A DNA stretch of 12,849 bases, from positions 1 to 12,849 of the forward strand of contig JAOXYB010042126.1 in the NCBI GenBank assembly GCA_028565635.1, given 5' to 3'. Each line of letters starts with the position of its first letter. The first letter of the stretch is position 1. Shown in pieces: positions 8,875 through 12,849 of the stretch. Made by a program: the position numbers and the translations under genes. The notes under the pieces were generated by a model. That model was given only the letters and a program-made list of their open reading frames with translations. It ran no database searches and was not told where the DNA came from. Source of the stretch: Phoronis ovalis (taxonomy: Eukaryota > Phoronida > Phoronidae).

Positions 8875-9153
8875 CTGATATAGAATAATCCAGTAAGGTT
8901 AATTAGCATAGAAACAGACTCATGTTTAGAAATTTGATATACCACCCTTCTGTGACCGCCAATGTGTCCAAATCAAAATGACTAGAAATCTTTAAAAACA
9001 TTTGAAAAACCCCCAGTTGGATTCAAATACAACATCTCAACGCCTTCCAGAGCCAATTGTTTTGCTAACACAATTTAACTAATAAATGTAACTGATCTTC
9101 ACCAGAACTCATTTATTACATCTTTCAGCTTTAAGCTCCATTGAAAATCTTAC

Positions 9154-9390
9154 CCAAGAACCTTCGCCTTCCTACAGAAACTAATGAGCTCCCCTAACTG
9201 GACACCAAGAGCTCGAGGGATAACAGACACGTGAGAAAAGTCAATTGTGACCGTATTGAGCATCTTGTTGGTCAACATGATGTCATCCAAAGCCCAAACA
9301 TCGTAGCGGGGACCAGAGTGTGCTGGCTGCCACCAACGAAACCTTGTTGACTCCGTTAAAGCATCATCTGATAGGTGAACAGTTTCACTT
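9154..9390 (-). CDS. RELN: Reelin exon 3: end of B subrepeat and start of next repeat
   Basis: The acceptor ATTTTCAG precedes a base completing a split Lys codon, and the donor is GG|GTAAGA in phase 2. The exon reads SETVHLSDDALTESTRFRWW and QPAHSGPRYDVWALDDIMLT, the closing block of a B subrepeat. It then crosses to the next repeat (NTVTIDFSHVSVIPRALGVQ), whose jelly-roll-like A subrepeat continues in exon 4. TRFRWWQPxHSG and WALDD are the same signatures seen at the equivalent place in exon 8. It is 79 codons long. Confidence 0.95.
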
Positions 9391-9684
9391 CTGAAAATAA
9401 ACATTTTATTTTGGCTTCCAGAGTACTTATTTGCTTTATATGTATTGCAACAGTAAGTCGATACTTTTATATAATGCCTGTCATTTAAAAGTGTTTTCCA
9501 CTGGTTAAATATGTAGTACCCAAGAGTTTCTGCAACTGATAAAATAAAATAAAAATATCGTCATGCACATACGTGTATGTTACAGTCAAAAAATTGAAAT
9601 TGAACATATGATATCAATAGGAAAGAAACATTACAGTATTGGCAAAGGAGAGTTTCAATGGCTTTTGCATAATAAATGGCTTAC

Positions 9685-9846
9685 TTTGGTTGAATGTATT
9701 CTCTAGCGTTGAACTGTTTGAGAAGATACCATGTGACTCCACCAGTAGTGGAGTACAGCAATAAAATATTCTCCATTCTCTGATTGGATGGCGGACAACT
9801 TCCTGTGATGGAATCACTCCCAATTCGAATGCTAAACTGAAGGTAC
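9685..9846 (-). CDS. RELN: Reelin exon 2: core of B subrepeat with Asp-box
   Basis: The exon is 54 codons with phase 2 at both ends. The acceptor is GTAG before G|TAC, and the donor is AAA|GTAAGC. It reads YLQFSIRIGSDSITGSCPPS, then ENILLLYSTTGGVTWYLL. LQFSIRIGSDS and YSTTGGVTW (BNR/Asp-box) match exon 7 of the following repeat almost position for position (FVNFYIRIGSDN, YSNDGGTTW). It joins in frame to exons 1 and 3. Confidence 0.95.
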
Positions 9847-10083
9847 CTACAAATGGATGCGCCACTGTTCAATTGGCACCTAATTTTGGTACAAGAACAA
9901 CATATTTAATCTCAAGATTTAGCACCGTCCATACAAATGATTACTTATCATAATACTACTCTTGCACTGTGTATCAGTCATTGTTGAAATCAGCTTGATG
10001 TATCTTACAGTATTCATTCTAGATCTGCACGTCTATTTTGCTCGTAATTGTATTTTTACTTCATGCAAAGTATCACATCTTAC

Positions 10084-10311
10084 CTTGCCTCTGTGGTATT
10101 CAAGTCGACGGATTCCAAACTTCGCATGCCATCATGTAAAAAAACCAAAGCCTTTCCGCTACCAACAACACCACATTGATATCCAAGCTCCGCCCCTTTG
10201 ATCTTTAACCTATCATGCTTTATGCTGTCAGAAACAACCCCTTCCATGAGATCTGATGGATTACCTTTGACGGGTTGGCTGCAGTCATTTTCACGATAAC
10301 CAAAGTCACAC
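10084..10311 (-). CDS. RELN: Reelin exon 1 of this window: EGF end and start of B subrepeat
   Basis: The exon starts after TTAATAG with the last base of a split codon and CDFGYRENDC, the second half of an EGF-like domain whose first half must lie in an upstream exon. It continues LKIKGAELGYQCGVVGSGKA, then LVFLHDGMRSLESVDLNTTE, a reelin B-subrepeat opening (QCG...SGKALVF), and ends GCAAG|GTAAGA in phase 2. The module boundary at the EGF half matches exon 6. The preceding exon was not found in the next 2.5 kb, so it probably lies beyond the window. Confidence 0.93.
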
Positions 10312-12775
10312 CTATTAATACAAAGTGCATACCTTGAAATCTCAGACAACTACAGAACTACAAAAAATGAGAATGCTTACAGCAGAGCAATCAATGTTAT
10401 TTCATCTTCAACAGTAATGGCAACATTCGACAGCAACAAACAACAGATCCTTAATCTTCCCAATGCATTCAAGTTGCGATCACGTTTGCACAAAATGGTC
10501 AACATATGTTTTACATATACTGCAGTGTAGCTTCCTTCCAGATTCTTGGCCATTTTTAGCACATTGAGCAATGTAGCTGTATCTAAATTACACACAACAA
10601 TCATTGGTGCCATAAAGTTCATCACTCATGATTTTGTTGGTCTTTCATTATTCAGTTTTTACTGAGATATGATTTATTGTCATGGTATACAACCTTGATG
10701 TATACTCCATTGGTAGTTTAACAGACTGTACAAGCTGCTTCATGATGCTGTCATGTAAGCTGCAATTTCAAATGGTTCGAACATTATTCTCCCAAACATC
10801 TTTCAAATAAGCGTTGGAATGCATATAAGCACATACAAGATCCTTTTAAGTTTTTAATCTGAACTATATATATGGCAAGGCTATTATGATTGAAAAGAAC
10901 CAAGCAGACAACATTCCACAAATGGATATTATGTAGTAATTCACTTTGGTTCCGTTGCATATTTTCTGGATTCCTACTTAATATTATTGCTCATCAGTGC
11001 TTGTATCTTCAAATAGTACTTCACAAAATATTAGTTCATGTATTTATTTAAATAGCTACAGGCAGCATTTTTGATACTACGATGTTTTTCATATCTTCAG
11101 CTTGAACATCATTGCAACCGGTGTTATATTTTCTGACAGTAACCAATGTGCATTAAACGCCGACAAATGGTGCGACGACCAGCATTCTATTTTCTAACAG
11201 TAATCAATGCGCATTACACGGCAACAACTTCTGTGACAGCCAGCATTCTATTTTTCCGACTGTAATCAATGTGCATTAAACGCCAACAAATTCTGTGACA
11301 ACCACTGTTACATTTTTCTGACAGTAATCAATGTTCATTAAATGCTGACAAATTCTGTGATGTCGCCATTACTGTTCATGATGCCATCAAAAGCTCTGTT
11401 GTCAGATACTTAGTTCTGTAGTTGTCTGACATTTCAAGATATCAACTTTACATACAACCATTTATTAACAAAATAAATATACAAGGCAATCCAAACAGTA
11501 ATAATCAAGTAGATTTTGTAAAATACTATTTGTTCATACAATGACAGTGCCTCATTTAATTAACATCAATGGAAATCATGCATAATTGAAAAACAGTATA
11601 CATGAAAATGACATAACTATGTATCTTTTCATCACATTACTACACATTTTGTGAAAAGGACATAAAAGCACATTCCCATTGTAATGCACTTATTTTATTT
11701 CATTAGTACAGAGTAATCATTATGCAGGGAAATACAGGGAGAATTTGCCTCCAAACAGAAGAGCACACAAAAATCCATGCACTGGGAACTGTTGTTTTTA
11801 TAACCAAATAACTGCATATAATATAGATAAGCCTACTGTAACTAATTGACGCTGTTCACAAACACATATCAGTACAGTTTATTTTAAACTCCTCTTGAAG
11901 TCTAAATGGGCAGACATTTTTCTGAAAACGGAAAAGAGAGAATGAACGGCAACAATGGCCATAGAACATAGAAACCATATGACAAATCTAAACAGAAAAG
12001 GCCAGAAGACATGCCACCGCCAGCACCTATGCCTTTCGTCCTACCAAAATCCAGGGCGGGGAAAGAACTGGCTAACAGAAATTGAAACATGGAACCACCA
12101 TCTCCTAAAGCAACTAAATGACACACCGTATAAAGACATCGCCCACATAGTGCTAAAACAATCTATGCCAGCATAGATGCCATTGCAACAATAAATATTG
12201 CAACAGAGCGGAATCTGCAAAGATCATAATTTCAACTCCTGTTAATGTTCAGGGCTTCCATGTAATGACATAAAAAAATCAAATGATAGCTGGGTAGCTG
12301 ATTGATAACAAAATGTTTTATATTTATATCAAATAATTTTACACCAAGCACTGAAAACTCAACTATACAGGCTTTAGTTAAATAGGTATTATACAAATAA
12401 AAATACTCTAGATAACTTGAAGAGTCGGACAGAAATCAATGACAAAGGGGTCACGTTTGGCAGGAATTGCGTGACAAGTATGGTTATGCCCGCATACAAC
12501 TTCGACATCCTACAGAACACTCTAGACATAAAGACTTTAACCACCTTTCATACATTTAATGAATTGTTTCTTCGTTTTTGGGACAAAAGTGCAAACTGTG
12601 AAAACCACATGACAACAATGTGAGTAAATATCCAAATTTGTAAGTGCAATTCATCTTTTATTAATTGTGTTTACAGAAAGTTCTGATATAAACTGTTAAC
12701 TTGACAATTTCAAATATTCCAAATTTTCATGTGCAAAGCAAACATGCTTATTGAGTTTAGTATTATATTAAACTA
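10312..12775. other. Long non-coding stretch, probably reelin intron
   Basis: No reelin-like exon was found here on the minus strand, although exon 1 needs an upstream partner encoding the first half of its EGF module. Visible contents are a tandem repeat at 11122-11372 and a minus-strand open stretch at 10625-10377. That stretch ends in a donor-like CT|GTAAGC but has no fitting upstream acceptor and no EGF-like end. A plus-strand stretch near 11900-12180 has broken frames (one reads RPEDMPPPAPMPFVLPKSRA between stops) and looks like a worn coding or repeat fragment. The rest is AT-rich with nothing recognisable. Confidence 0.5.
11122..11372. repeat. Four-copy 61-62 bp minisatellite
   Basis: Units built on TTTCTGACAGTAATCAATGT, then GCATTAAACGCCGACAAATT and CTGTGACAACCAGCATTCTA, repeat with the CAATG core at 11144, 11205, 11267 and 11329, giving periods of 61, 62 and 62 bp. 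The copies differ at roughly 10-20% of positions by eye. No coding frame runs through the array. Confidence 0.85.
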
Positions 12776-12849
12776 CAGTACAGCTCAGAACTATCTTCCC
12801 CTGTGATCGCGATCCAGACGCGTCTATAGACGCGATCACAGACGCAATT
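12776..12849 (+). repeat. Third copy of the transposon terminus, cut by the window edge
   Basis: Starts CAGTACAGCTCAGAACTATC, then TTCCCCTGTGATCGCGAT. This 38-bp stretch (12776-12813) is the exact reverse complement of 6816-6853. Similarity ends abruptly at 12776, so this is a true element edge pointing rightward. It then holds a perfect 16-bp palindrome, CGCGTCTATAGACGCG (12819-12834). A second element, full-length or internally deleted, probably continues beyond the window. Confidence 0.8.

Noticed and set aside
9962-10201. Plus-strand open frame of 79 codons
   Set aside because: It overlaps reelin exon 1 on the opposite strand and has no splice or family support.
10377-10625. An upstream reelin exon joined to the exon at 10311
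   Set aside because: The expected product is the first half of an EGF-like domain with about four cysteines and a WAID-like end; the stretch ends ITLIALL and has no suitable acceptor.
11902-12176. Open frames on both strands near 11900-12180
   Set aside because: Neither frame shows a family signature, and the Pro-rich plus-strand reading is interrupted by stops on both sides; left as an unassigned fragment.

Overview
The window is AT-rich animal genomic DNA with short exons and introns (canonical GT/AG splice sites, pyrimidine tracts), dispersed minisatellites and a decayed DNA transposon. The only gene that can be read with confidence is a partial reelin-type gene on the minus strand: eight consecutive exons between 10311 and 812 (1630 coding bases, 543 full codons plus one base). 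All seven internal junctions keep one open frame. The small introns (about 0.2-0.8 kb, apart from one enlarged by the transposon) and the transposon protein families fit an invertebrate such as a mollusc, brachiopod, hemichordate, lancelet or echinoderm. The species cannot be fixed from this sequence.

Reelin layout in transcript order, high to low coordinates. Exon 1 (10311-10084) closes an EGF-like module and opens a B-type subrepeat, which exons 2 (9846-9685) and 3 (9390-9154) complete. The 3' part of exon 3, exon 4 (8874-8575) and the start of exon 5 (8091-7954) make the A-type subrepeat of the next reelin repeat. Exons 5 and 6 (7142-6956) share its EGF-like module. Exons 6, 7 (1392-1184) and 8 (980-812) form its B subrepeat. 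The window therefore holds about one and a half reelin repeats of a large secreted extracellular-matrix glycoprotein. Both ends of the gene lie outside the window or were not recognised.

The intron between exons 6 and 7 is 5563 bp, and 5385 bp of it (1469-6853) is bounded by inverted, related terminal repeats starting CAGTACA. Removing that stretch leaves a 178-bp intron, like its neighbours. The element holds two decayed minus-strand genes: a transposase-like relic (4850-3908) and, downstream, a BEN-domain protein relic (3491-2585). Its ends carry CpG-rich subterminal repeats of the GGATCGCGTCTATGAAAT type. A third copy of the terminus begins at 12776 and runs off the window; it matches the right terminus perfectly over 38 bp in inverted orientation.

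Elsewhere there is a plus-strand candidate exon at 91-377 (unrecognised, antisense to reelin), a compound minisatellite in the exon 5/6 intron (7461-7735), a four-copy 61-62 bp minisatellite (11122-11372), and a largely featureless 10312-12775 stretch, probably intron upstream of reelin exon 1. No tRNA, rRNA, CRISPR or bacterial signals were seen.
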